From: Xylophilus sp. GW821-FHT01B05
Lineage (GTDB): Bacteria > Pseudomonadota > Gammaproteobacteria > Burkholderiales > Burkholderiaceae_C
Length of the DNA: 64,000 bases
Reading direction: 5' to 3'
Assembly: GCA_038961845.1 (NCBI GenBank)
Contig: CP152408.1
Location: forward strand, 5,580,001 to 5,644,000
A program made the translations under genes and the position numbers. Shown here piece after piece: positions 25,313 to 34,033 of this stretch; the first letter of the stretch is position 1; every line of letters starts with the position of its first letter. The notes beneath the pieces were generated by a model. It saw nothing but the letters and a program-made list of their open reading frames with translations. It made no database searches and was not told where the DNA came from.

Positions 25313-25571
25313 GGTCGGCTTTCGTGGACTGACGCACTCGGAACGGCGCGGTTGCGCGCATTGTGCAAGAGCCGCGGCTGACTGCGGCGCCCCACACCGC
25401 GCGCTGCTTTGATGCCCGTGGGAAACCCTGATGCCGCGCGGTTATCACGCCTCGCGATGCGTCATCTTATGCAGCCGGCATCCGCTGCCTAAAGTGCCTT
25501 GCCATCTCGTTGCGCCCCGCCATGCGGCCCAGAGAGCGCCCCTCCGATCCCTTCATTCCAAAGAGACAAGC

Positions 25572-27434
25572 ATGCAAAGACAATTCAAACATCGCGCACT
25601 TGCGGCCGCCATGGCCGCGATCTCGGCCACCGGCCTCATGACGGCCTGTGGTGGCGGTGGCGGCGGCACCCCGTCCAGCGCGGGGGCCTATGACAGCAAG
25701 CTGGCTTTCGACAAGACCGCCTACACGACGATCACCGTCACCCTCGACGGCGTGAGCACGCCGGTGCGCTGGTACCGGGAGCTGTGCTACGTCGGCAAGC
25801 CGATGACGCTGGCGCCCACGCAGTCCGCCGGCGCGGTGGACAACCAGGCCTGCGGCTACCAGAACATGAACGTCTTTGTGCGCGAGGCCGACGCGGCCAA
25901 GCAGGACAACGCCATCCTGCTCAACGTCAACAACGCCGGCTGGCTGGCCAGCTACCAAGGGGGCAAGGGCGGCTGGAATGGCACGGCCCCCATCACCAGC
26001 GCCAACTACAGCGGCGCCGACATCGTCAATGGCGGCACCTACGTCAGCACCAGCGATACCAACAAGGTGGGCGCCGCGCTGGCCCGCGGCTTTGTGTACA
26101 TCAACATGGCCTCGCGCAGCCGTGGCGCCACCGCCCCCGCCGGCGTCTACGCCGACGGCATCTACCAGGGCAAGGCGCCGGCCGCCATCGTCGACGCCAA
26201 GGCCGCCGTGCGCTACCTGCGCCTGAACGACAGCCTCATGCCGGGCAGCGCCAGCCGCATCGTGGTGAACGGCACCAGCGGCGGCGGCGCGCAGAGCACG
26301 CAACTCGGGGCCACGGGCGACAGCGCCGACTATTTGCCCTACCTGCAAGCCGCCGGCGCGGCCGGCGTCGACTCGGACGGCAAGAGCTCCATCAGCGACA
26401 GCGTCTACGCCATCGTGGCCTACTGCCCGATCCAGGACATGGGCAGTGCCGACCTGGCCTATGAATGGATGTTCAACGTGCTGGAAACGCGCGCGCTGGT
26501 CTCGGCGGATCAGAAGGCCGGGCTGATCGTCGATGCGAGCGGCAATGAGCTGGTCCGCGCCTCGAACCCGGCCCCCGCGGGCAGCACGGCCTTGATGAAC
26601 AAGTTCATGACCTACCAGTCCGGCCTGGGCCTTCAGGCCGACGACGGCACGGCGCTCACCACCGACAACATGCTGGCCGCCCTGCAGACCGAAATCAAGA
26701 AGGCGGCCAGCGCGTATGTCAAGGCCGGCAAGACCTTCGTCGCCTACAACGCCTACGGCAGCGCCGCCGCCAATGGCGTGGCCGGCGGCAGCGGAACGCT
26801 GTACTACAAGAACGACTTCATCAACGTGGATGCGAGCGGCACGGTCACGAGCTTCGACATGACGAACTACCTGAAGTTCGTGGCCAAGCAAGCCCGGCTC
26901 AAGGCCGTGCCGGCGTTTGACCAGGTTGGCCAGACCGCCGCCCTCGCAACGACGGCCACAGCCGACACCACCAAGGCTGGCACCACCATCTACGGCAACT
27001 ACAGCGGCGGCGAATCCAACCTGTTCGGCACCGCTGCCCAGGTCTATTCCAACTTCACCGAGTACGCCTGGAACAACAACAACGGCGGCGACGCAGTCAA
27101 TGCCACGCAAAGCGATGTCGGCCTGGCCAATACCGGCACCACCTGGGCCGCCAACCCGCAGCAGGCTTATCTGCTGAACCAGTACAAGATGATCAACGCG
27201 CTGCCCTATGTCGGCAAGACCGATGGCATCACGCCGCACTGGCGCATCCGCGTGGGCGCGCGCGACCGCGACACCTCCTTCACCGTGGCCTACAACCTCA
27301 GCCGCGCCCTGAAGGCGGACGCCAAGGTCAAGGATGTCGACTACGCCCTGTTCTGGGACCAGGGGCACGCCGGCAACTACGACGTGCTGGACGCCTTTAC
27401 CTGGATCGACCAGAGGCTGGCCGCCGGCAATTAA
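25572..27434 (+). CDS. Tannase-like esterase lipoprotein (subtype B tannase fold)
   Basis: A 620-residue lipoprotein: signal peptide and lipobox LMTAC with a following poly-Gly linker. It is an alpha/beta-hydrolase with nucleophile motif IVVNGTSGGGAQSTQLGATGDSADYLPYL (Ser236), a likely acid in RVGARDRDTS (Asp565 or Asp567) and a likely base His599 in FWDQGHAGNYDV. This arrangement resembles the Ser-Asp-His set of Lactobacillus-type tannases, which hydrolyse gallate esters. The true substrate in this organism is unknown and could be another phenolic ester. The start at 25572 follows AGAGACA. It converges on dctA. Confidence 0.82.
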   Translation: MQRQFKHRALAAAMAAISATGLMTACGGGGGGTPSSAGAYDSKLAFDKTAYTTITVTLDGVSTPVRWYRELCYVGKPMTLAPTQSAGAVDNQACGYQNMNVFVREADAAKQDNAILLNVNNAGWLASYQGGKGGWNGTAPITSANYSGADIVNGGTYVSTSDTNKVGAALARGFVYINMASRSRGATAPAGVYADGIYQGKAPAAIVDAKAAVRYLRLNDSLMPGSASRIVVNGTSGGGAQSTQLGATGDSADYLPYLQAAGAAGVDSDGKSSISDSVYAIVAYCPIQDMGSADLAYEWMFNVLETRALVSADQKAGLIVDASGNELVRASNPAPAGSTALMNKFMTYQSGLGLQADDGTALTTDNMLAALQTEIKKAASAYVKAGKTFVAYNAYGSAAANGVAGGSGTLYYKNDFINVDASGTVTSFDMTNYLKFVAKQARLKAVPAFDQVGQTAALATTATADTTKAGTTIYGNYSGGESNLFGTAAQVYSNFTEYAWNNNNGGDAVNATQSDVGLANTGTTWAANPQQAYLLNQYKMINALPYVGKTDGITPHWRIRVGARDRDTSFTVAYNLSRALKADAKVKDVDYALFWDQGHAGNYDVLDAFTWIDQRLAAGN

Positions 27435-27442
27435 ATAAAAAA

Positions 27443-27472
27443 GGCGGTGCGGGCCCGAAGGCTCGCACCGCC
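27443..27472 (-). terminator. Terminator of dctA
   Basis: A 12-bp stem (one G.T pair) with loop CCGAAG, followed on the minus strand by six U residues (27437-27442). It may also serve the convergent tannase-like gene, whose stop codon lies beside the T-run. Confidence 0.85.
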
Positions 27473-27495
27473 ATGGCGGCAGACCGCAGGAAAGC

Positions 27496-28842
27496 TCAGG
27501 CCACCGGGCGGGCCGTCATCGGCACATCGCTGGCCACGGGGACCGGCAGCGGCTCGCCGTTCAGGGCCGCATCCAGGCGGCTGTAGTCCAGCGCGTTTTC
27601 CCAGCGGGACACCACCACGGTTGCAACGGCATTGCCGATGAAGTTGGTCAGCGAGCGGCATTCGCTCATGAAGCGGTCCACGCCCAGGATCAGGGCCATG
27701 CCGGCCACAGGCACCTCGGGCACCACGGCCAGGGTGGCGGCCAGGGTGATGAAGCCGGCGCCGGTCACGCCGGCCGCGCCCTTGGAGCTGAGCATGGCGA
27801 CCAGCAGCAGCGCCACCTGGTGGCCCAGCGACAGCTCGGTGTTGGTGGCCTGCGCGATGAACAGCGCCGCCAGCGTCATGTAGATGTTGGTGCCGTCCAG
27901 GTTGAACGAGTAGCCCGTGGGCACCACCAGCCCCACCACCGACTTGCTGCAGCCGGCCTTCTCCATCTTTTCCATCAGCGACGGCAGGGCCGACTCGGAA
28001 GACGAGGTGCCCAGCACCAGCAGCAGCTCGGCCTTGAGGTAGCGGCACAGCTTGAACACCGAGAAGCCGCACAGGCGCGCCACGAAGCCCAGCACCACCA
28101 CCACGAACAGCAGCGAGGTGACGTAGAACGAGCCCACCAGCCAGGCCAGGTTCACCAGCGAGCCCAGGCCGAACTTGCCGATGGTGAAGGCGATGGCGCC
28201 GAAGGCACCGATCGGAGCGGCCTTCATGACGATGTTCACCAGCTTGAACACGGGCACCGTCAGGGCTTCCAGGAAGTTCAGCACCGGCTTGCCGGCCTTG
28301 CCCGCCAGCGCCAGCGACACGCCGAAGAGCACGGCCACCAGCAGCACCTGCAGGATGTTGTCGCCCACGAAGGGGCTCACCAGCGTCTTGGGGATGATGT
28401 CCATGACGAAGCCCGTCAGCGTCATTTCATGCGACTTGGCCACGTAGGACTTGACGGCGGTCTGGTCCAGATCGGCCGGGTTGATGTTCATGCCGGCGCC
28501 GGGCTGGACCACGTTGGCCACCACCAGGCCGACCACCAGGGCCAGCGTGGAGAAGAACATGAAGTAGGCCATGGCCTTGCCAAAGACCCGGCCGACGCTG
28601 CTCAGCTGCGTCATGCCGGCGATGCCGGTGACGATGGTCAGGAAGATCACCGGCGCGATGATCATCTTCACGAGCTTGATGAAGCCGTCGCCCAGCGGCT
28701 TCAGCGCCTCGCCATAGGCGGGCTCGAAATGGCCCAGCAAAACGCCCAGGACGATGGCAACGACCACCTGGAAGTACAGCTGGCGGTAAAAGGGCAGGGG
28801 CAGACGCGCGTGGTGGCTGTCTGCCGTTGGAATGGCATGCAT
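27496..28842 (-). CDS. dctA: C4-dicarboxylate/cation symporter DctA
   Basis: A 448-residue member of the DAACS (GltPh-like) family that imports succinate, fumarate and malate with protons or sodium. Signature elements are the first hairpin-loop motif [13 protein letters not shown], the helix-7 motif [18 protein letters not shown] and the second hairpin [21 protein letters not shown]. The final domain has [25 protein letters not shown]. The start at 28842 (MHAIPTAD) is preferred over 28875. A hybrid sensor kinase is divergent from it, with several inverted repeats between; dctA in proteobacteria is commonly under such control. Confidence 0.95.
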   Translation of the reverse strand: MHAIPTADSHHARLPLPFYRQLYFQVVVAIVLGVLLGHFEPAYGEALKPLGDGFIKLVKMIIAPVIFLTIVTGIAGMTQLSSVGRVFGKAMAYFMFFSTLALVVGLVVANVVQPGAGMNINPADLDQTAVKSYVAKSHEMTLTGFVMDIIPKTLVSPFVGDNILQVLLVAVLFGVSLALAGKAGKPVLNFLEALTVPVFKLVNIVMKAAPIGAFGAIAFTIGKFGLGSLVNLAWLVGSFYVTSLLFVVVVLGFVARLCGFSVFKLCRYLKAELLLVLGTSSSESALPSLMEKMEKAGCSKSVVGLVVPTGYSFNLDGTNIYMTLAALFIAQATNTELSLGHQVALLLVAMLSSKGAAGVTGAGFITLAATLAVVPEVPVAGMALILGVDRFMSECRSLTNFIGNAVATVVVSRWENALDYSRLDAALNGEPLPVPVASDVPMTARPVA

Positions 28843-28949
28843 GGGCTTGGCTCCGGAATCTGAGGACCACACCATCAGGGTGCGTCGAGGGGGCCGGTTG
28901 TACCGTCGCAGGCATGGGAAGCCGATAGCCCATTGGTATTAGTCGGCCG

Positions 28950-29008
28950 GGCTCCCCTGGGAGCCGGAAGCACCAACCTAGGGAAAGTACCTAGCCCCAA
29001 ACTGGGGC
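28950..29008. promoter_or_regulatory. Three inverted repeats between dctA and the hybrid kinase
   Basis: GGCTCCC-CT-GGGAGCC (28950-28965), CTAGG-N7-CCTAG (28978-28994) and GCCCCA-N3-TGGGGC (28994-29008) lie in the 213-bp divergent region. They are candidate operators, perhaps for the LuxR-type regulator at 32287-32925. No clear -10/-35 pair was recognised. Confidence 0.5.
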
Positions 29009-29055
29009 ACGCCGCCGTGGAAGGGCCTGCTCCTGCGCTCAGGGACAATTGGTGC

Positions 29056-31716
29056 GTGCCTCTCTTCACACCCCGCCGCCGCATTGCCTGGACGCTGCTG
29101 GTCCTCCTGGGAGGCATGGCCGGCAGCATGCTCCTGGCCGGCAGGCTGGCCTGGCACCGTTCGCTGAACGAGGAAAGCGACAACGTGCAGCGCCAGCTGA
29201 CGCTGTATGGCCAGACCCTGAGGCAGGGCATTGACCGCTACCGCACGCTGCCCGAGGTGCTGGCCCTGGACAGTCAGTTGCGCGACGCGTTGAACCACCC
29301 CCTGCAGCCCGAGGAAGTCGCCCGCCTCAACCACAAGCTGGAGCAGGCCAACGGGGCAAGCCAGTCCTCCACCCTGACGCTGATCGACCGCCACGGCCAG
29401 GCCCTGGCCGCCAGCAACTGGCGCGCCGCCACCAGCAACGTGGGGGTGGACTACAGCTTCCGGCCCTATGTGCAGCAGGCCCTGGCGCAGGGCAGCGGCA
29501 GCTTCTACGGCATTGGCGTGACCACGGGCGAGCCGGGCTACTTCCTGTCCCAGGCCATCCGCGACGACAGCGGCCAGACGCAGGGCCTGGTGGTCATCAA
29601 GATCGCGCTGCAGGAACTTGAGCGCGAGTGGCTGCAGACGCCGGACATCGTGTTCACCTCGGACGAGCACGGCGTCGTCTTCCTGGCCAGCCAGGATGCC
29701 TGGCGCTACCGGCTGCTGCAGCCGCTGGACGACGAAGAGCGCCGCGAGCTGAGCGCCACGCGCCAGTACGCCGACCAACCCTTGCGGCCGCTGGATTTCC
29801 GTGTGGAAGAACGCATGGACAACGGCGGCACGCTGGCGCGCATGCAGACGCCGCCCTTGCCGGGCCGCGTGCTCTGGCAAACGCAGCCGCTGCCCGGCAC
29901 CCCGTGGCAATTGCACCTGGTGCACGAGACGCATGGCAGCCTCGCCGACAGCCGCTGGGCCGCCGCCGCCGGCGCTGGCGGCTGGCTCGCGCTGGGCCTG
30001 CTCGTGCTGTTCGCACGGCAGCGCCAACGCCTGGCGGCCTTGCGCCAGCGCAGCCGCCAAGAGCTGGAAACCGTGCTGCGCCAGCACGCCCAGGAGCTGC
30101 GCACCGCGCAGGACGGCGTCGTGCAGGCGGCCCAGCAGGCCGACACCGGCCTCTCCCGCAGCCTTGAGCACCTGCCCCAGGGCGTTGTCATCGTCGATGG
30201 TGATCTGAAGCTGGTGGCCTGGAACTCACGCTACGTGCAGCTGTTTCGCTACCCGGCCGACCTGATGCGCGTGGGCCAGCCGATCGAGGCCCTGCTGCGC
30301 CACAACGCGCGCCGGGGCCTGCTGGGCCTGGGCTCCACAGATGCGGCCATTGGCCGGCGCCTGGAGCATCTGCGCAAGGGCACGCCGCATCTGCACGAGA
30401 GCGCCAAGGACGATGGCACGGTGCTGGAGATTCGCGGCAACCCGCTGCCCGAGGGCGGCTTCGTCACCAGCTACGCCGACATCACCAGCTACAAGAACAC
30501 CGCACGCGAGCTGCGCTCGCTCGCCGACGCGCTGGAGCGGCGCGTGGCCGACCGCACGCGCGATCTGGCCCAGGCCAAGCGGGAGGCCGAGCAGGCCAAC
30601 CGCTACAAGACCCGCTTCATCGCCGCCGCCGTGCATGACCTGCTGCAGCCGCTGAATGCGGCGCGCATGTTCACCTCGCTGCTGCGCAGCCACCTGCATG
30701 CCGATGCCGATCGGCATGCGGTAGACAGCATCGATGGCGCCCTGGCGGCGCAGGACGCCATCCTCAACAGCCTGCTGGACATCGCCCGCATGGAGTCGGG
30801 CCAGCTGGAGCTGCATGTGCGCGCCGTGGCGCTGGGGCCCATGCTGCAGGTGCTGCGGCACAACTTCGGCATCCTGGCGGAGAGCCGGGGCCTGCGGCTG
30901 TCGTGCGTGGACACGCGCTGCGCGGTGCGCACGGACGAGACCCTGCTGCAGCGCATCCTGCAGAACTTCCTGTCCAACGCCATCCGCTACAGCCCGCGCG
31001 GGCGCATCGTCATCGGCTGCCGGCGCGACGGCGAGCACGTGCGCATAGAGGTGCACGACCAGGGCCCGGGCATCCCCGAAGCCCTGCAGCGCGAGATCTT
31101 CGAGGAGTTCCGCCGGCTCGACGAGGGGCGCGACGGCGACCGTGGCGCCGGCCTGGGGCTGGCCATCGTCGAGCGCCTGGGCCGGCTGCTGGGCCACGAG
31201 ATCGGCGTGCGCTCCCAACTGGGCCGCGGCAGCGTGTTCTGGGTGCGTGTGCCGCTGGGCGACCCGGCCGCCGTGCCGCAGATCGGCCCCCCGCCCCACG
31301 CCAGCGAGCAGGTGGACGACGCGCCGCTGCATGGCGGCAACGCCTGGGTGATAGAGGACGACAGCCAGACCTGCGCCGCCACCCAGGCCCTGCTGCAGCG
31401 CTGGGGCTGCCAGGTGCCCTTCGCCGGGGGCGCCCCAGAAGCCCTGGCGCAGGCGCAGCCCGGGCAGGCGCCCCAGCTCGTGCTGCTGGACGTGCACCTG
31501 GGCAGCCACCACGGCCCCGACGTCTATGCCGAACTGTGCCGGCGCTGGGGCAAGGCCCCGGCGGTGATCCTGGTCACGGCGGAACGCGACGCCACGCTGC
31601 GCCGCCATGCGGCGGAACAGGGCTGGGCCTTCCTGGCCAAGCCCGTGCGCCCGCCCGCGCTGCGAGCGCTGATGAGCCAGACCCTGCTGCGCTTGCGCGA
31701 AAGCGCGCGACACTGA
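29056..31716 (+). CDS. Hybrid sensor histidine kinase with Cache, PAS and receiver domains
   Basis: An 886-residue kinase. The first membrane helix is at about residues 10-32, then a large DctB-type periplasmic double-Cache region to about 300 and a second helix at 300-322. Next come a coiled-coil, a PAS domain (about 370-470, LEHLPQGVVIVDGDLKLVAWNSRY) and a kinase core whose H-box is FIAAAVHDLLQPLNA with His527. An ATPase domain with NFLSNAIRYS and GAGLGLAIVERL follows, and a receiver domain with Asp812. The HDLLQPL box is typical of NahK-type kinases. The start at the GTG at 29056 is tentative. Its position next to dctA points to dicarboxylate or related acid sensing. Confidence 0.88.
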   Translation: MPLFTPRRRIAWTLLVLLGGMAGSMLLAGRLAWHRSLNEESDNVQRQLTLYGQTLRQGIDRYRTLPEVLALDSQLRDALNHPLQPEEVARLNHKLEQANGASQSSTLTLIDRHGQALAASNWRAATSNVGVDYSFRPYVQQALAQGSGSFYGIGVTTGEPGYFLSQAIRDDSGQTQGLVVIKIALQELEREWLQTPDIVFTSDEHGVVFLASQDAWRYRLLQPLDDEERRELSATRQYADQPLRPLDFRVEERMDNGGTLARMQTPPLPGRVLWQTQPLPGTPWQLHLVHETHGSLADSRWAAAAGAGGWLALGLLVLFARQRQRLAALRQRSRQELETVLRQHAQELRTAQDGVVQAAQQADTGLSRSLEHLPQGVVIVDGDLKLVAWNSRYVQLFRYPADLMRVGQPIEALLRHNARRGLLGLGSTDAAIGRRLEHLRKGTPHLHESAKDDGTVLEIRGNPLPEGGFVTSYADITSYKNTARELRSLADALERRVADRTRDLAQAKREAEQANRYKTRFIAAAVHDLLQPLNAARMFTSLLRSHLHADADRHAVDSIDGALAAQDAILNSLLDIARMESGQLELHVRAVALGPMLQVLRHNFGILAESRGLRLSCVDTRCAVRTDETLLQRILQNFLSNAIRYSPRGRIVIGCRRDGEHVRIEVHDQGPGIPEALQREIFEEFRRLDEGRDGDRGAGLGLAIVERLGRLLGHEIGVRSQLGRGSVFWVRVPLGDPAAVPQIGPPPHASEQVDDAPLHGGNAWVIEDDSQTCAATQALLQRWGCQVPFAGGAPEALAQAQPGQAPQLVLLDVHLGSHHGPDVYAELCRRWGKAPAVILVTAERDATLRRHAAEQGWAFLAKPVRPPALRALMSQTLLRLRESARH

Positions 31717-31731
31717 GAACGTGGGTACGTT

Positions 31732-31896
31732 CTAGTGTCGCGTCAAGCGTGAGGTGAAGGATGGGTGCGAAGGCATCGGCGTGCAGCGCAAGGCGCAGGC
31801 CGCAGCCCAGGCTTTACGCCTGGGCAAGGGCTGCAACGCAGCGATGCGCGGCGAGGGCAAGCGCACACCGGCAGATCATGCTTGACGCGACACTAG
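31732..31896. repeat. 165-bp element with perfect 17-bp terminal inverted repeats (MITE-like)
   Basis: CTAGTGTCGCGTCAAGC at 31732-31748 and its exact reverse complement at 31880-31896 bound a GC-rich, non-coding interior. A further inverted copy of the terminal sequence (GCGCGACACT) forms the last codons of the upstream kinase gene and can pair with the left terminus as a bulged hairpin, possibly a terminator. A degenerate half copy is at 3315-3382. Confidence 0.75.
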
Positions 31897-31960
31897 GGGC
31901 CATCCCTTTCAAGGTCTTGTGGTCTGTTCGATAGTTCTGGTGTTTTGCTGATGGCGGGAG

Positions 31961-32266
31961 CCGGGCCGAGCGCAGCGAAGGCCCGTGTGGCTGGCCGGGG
32001 TCCCCTCTGTGGCGTCGAGGAACGGAGGAGTCGGCAGGTTGCCCGTAGCGAAGCGAAGGGACGGCGAGGACTGTTTGAGCGCAGCGAGTTCCGCAGCCGC
32101 CTGCCGATTCCGAGTACCGCAGAGCAGTCTGCGCAGCAGACCGCCACAGTGGGGTCGCCTTTTCTTCGGTTACCTTCTTTTGGCGAAGCAAAAGAAGGTG
32201 ACTGCGCCGCCGGGCGCACATCCCGGCACCCGCCGCCTGCAAGGCACGCAAGCCCGGATATCTCAA
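31961..32266 (+). repeat. Dispersed multi-hairpin repeat, copy B
   Basis: Aligns with 276-639. The equivalent stems are 32027-32038 with 32100-32111 (one G.T), the hairpin 32127-32141 (GTCTGC, loop GCA, GCAGAC) and the hairpin 32169-32202 (14 bp, loop GCGAAG). Several pairs in the last two differ from copy A on both sides of the stem. Confidence 0.8.
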
Positions 32267-32286
32267 AGACCTGGTTCCAAGGGCAG

Positions 32287-32925
32287 TCAGGGCCCGCTCT
32301 CCGGCTCCAGGCTCTTCACCAGCACCGCCGCCTGGGTACGGCTGTAGCACTCCAGCTTCTTGAGGATGGCCGTGACATGCACCTTGACGGTGTTCTCGGC
32401 CAGCTTCAGCTCATGGGCGATCTGCTTGTTCAGCAGGCCGTCGGCCAGGCACAGCAGCACGCGGAACTGCTGCGGCGTCAGTTGCGCCAGGCGGGTCGCC
32501 AGCTCGGCATCGGCTTCGGAGCGCTCGGCTGCCATCGGCGGGAACCAGCTGCCGCCGTCCAGCACGGCGGCGATGGCTTCGCCCATGGCCTCGGCCGGTG
32601 CCGACTTCGGGATGAAGCCGGCCGCCCCGAACTGCTGGGCGCGGCGGATCACGCGCGGATGGTCGTTGGACGAGATCACCACCACCGGCAGCTGCGGGTA
32701 TTCGCCCCGCACATGCAGCAGGGCGGAGAAGCCCCGCGTGCCCGGCATGCTCAGATCCAGCAGCACCAGCTCCACCTCGGGATGCTCCTGCAATGCCGCC
32801 CCCAAGGTGGCCGCGCTCGCGGCCTCCAGCGTGCGGAACTGCGGCAGGCGCTCGTGCAACACGTGCAGCACGGCGGCCCGGAACAGCGGGTGGTCATCGG
32901 CAATCAGCAGCGTGGGCAGGGACAT
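32287..32925 (-). CDS. NarL/LuxR-family response regulator
   Basis: A 212-residue regulator: an N-terminal receiver with Asp57 as phospho-acceptor (VELVLLDLSMPGTRG) and a C-terminal LuxR helix-turn-helix (LTPQQFRVLLCLADGLLNKQIAHELKLAENTVKVHVTAILKKL). No kinase adjoins it on its strand. The hybrid kinase at 29056-31716, with its end facing this gene's end across a repeat-filled gap, is the likely partner, and dctA a likely target. It lies five bases downstream of the LysR gene on the same strand. Confidence 0.93.
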   Translation of the reverse strand: MSLPTLLIADDHPLFRAAVLHVLHERLPQFRTLEAASAATLGAALQEHPEVELVLLDLSMPGTRGFSALLHVRGEYPQLPVVVISSNDHPRVIRRAQQFGAAGFIPKSAPAEAMGEAIAAVLDGGSWFPPMAAERSEADAELATRLAQLTPQQFRVLLCLADGLLNKQIAHELKLAENTVKVHVTAILKKLECYSRTQAAVLVKSLEPESGP

Positions 32926-32930
32926 GGTCC

Positions 32931-33866
32931 TCAGTCTGCCACGAGGCCCCGGCGCCAGAATTCAGGTTGCGCGTAGTGCTGGCGCAGCCAGTCGATCCAC
33001 AGCCGCACGCGCAGGGGCAGGTGTTTGCGCTGTGGAAACACCACGTAGATGCCATTGGGCGGTGCGGCGAAATCCTCCAGCACGGCCAGCAGGCGGCCTG
33101 CGGCAATCTCGGCCTCGACCTCCCAGGTGCTGCGCCATGCAATGCCCCAGCCCCCAAGGCACCAGTCGTGCAGCACCTGCCCGTCGGAGCAGTCGAGCGG
33201 GCCGCCGGGCCTGAAATGCACCACCTCGCCCGCGCCGCCTTCGGTCGGCAGGCTAAAGGCCCAGCCCCGGGTCTGCGAGGCGTCGCTCGACAGGGTGAGG
33301 CAGTCGTGCTGCGCCAGTTCCGACGGATGGCGCGGCGTGCCGCGGCGCGCCAGATAGTCCGGCGTAGCCACGCACAGCCGCCGGTTGTCCGCGATGCGCG
33401 CGCTGACGAGCGCCGAGTCAGGGAGGTCACCGACACGCACGGCGCAGTCGAAACCCTCGCCCGCCAGGTCCACCACGCGGTCGCTCAGGTTCAGGGAGAT
33501 CGTCACCTCCGGATGGGTATCCCGAAAAAGCGGCACCAGCGGCGCGACGTGGCGCCGGCCAAAGCCCGCCGGCGCGGTGATGCGCAAGTGGCCGCGCGCC
33601 TTCAGCCCACCGGCGCTGACCGCCGCCTCGGCGTTTGCCAGCTCGGCCAGCACGCGCTGGCAGTCTTCCAGGAAGGCGCTGCCCTCATGCGTGAGCGTGA
33701 TGCGGCGCGTGGTGCGCACCAGCAGCTTCACGCCCAATTGGGCCTCCAGCGCGTCGATGCGGCGGCCGATGATGGCCGGCGCCACGCCCTCGGCCTGCGC
33801 GGCCGCAGTGAGCGTGCCGCGGCTGGCGACCGAGACAAAGGTTTCCAGCGCTTTGAGCTTGTCCAT
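32931..33866 (-). CDS. LysR-family transcriptional regulator
   Basis: A 311-residue regulator with an N-terminal winged helix (MDKLKALETFVSVASRGTLTAAAQAEGVAPAIIGRRIDALEAQLGVKLLVRTTRRITLTHEG) and a C-terminal co-inducer domain. It belongs to the CrgA/AaeR-like subgroup that ends with FPQRKHLPLRVRLWIDWL. It is divergent from glcB across 167 bp containing the interrupted palindrome CTTAA-N11-TTAA, so control of malate synthase or glyoxylate use is the simplest reading. It may be co-transcribed with the downstream response regulator. Confidence 0.93.
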   Translation of the reverse strand: MDKLKALETFVSVASRGTLTAAAQAEGVAPAIIGRRIDALEAQLGVKLLVRTTRRITLTHEGSAFLEDCQRVLAELANAEAAVSAGGLKARGHLRITAPAGFGRRHVAPLVPLFRDTHPEVTISLNLSDRVVDLAGEGFDCAVRVGDLPDSALVSARIADNRRLCVATPDYLARRGTPRHPSELAQHDCLTLSSDASQTRGWAFSLPTEGGAGEVVHFRPGGPLDCSDGQVLHDWCLGGWGIAWRSTWEVEAEIAAGRLLAVLEDFAAPPNGIYVVFPQRKHLPLRVRLWIDWLRQHYAQPEFWRRGLVAD

Positions 33867-34033
33867 GGGCGGTAATTATCGTGGTGCGCCGCCGGATTGC
33901 ATCTTAAAAAGTCACGAATTAATCGACATCGAGGCGCTTAATGCTGGTGGAGAGATCCAATACAGTTGCCACACGGGCCGATGCCATCGGCTGCGATTCC
34001 CCACTCACTCACGCTCATCCAAGGCGCTTCACC

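Larger units (their letters stand above)
31717..32286. other. 570-bp repeat-rich gap between hybrid kinase and response regulator
   Basis: No gene is credible here. The gap holds a 165-bp element with terminal inverted repeats (31732-31896) followed by copy B of the multi-hairpin repeat (31961-32266). Confidence 0.75.

Noticed and set aside
25467..27368. 633-codon open frame on the minus strand opposite the tannase-like gene
   Set aside because: Shadow of the tannase-like gene: low-complexity His/Arg/Val-rich product, no domain or ribosome-binding site.
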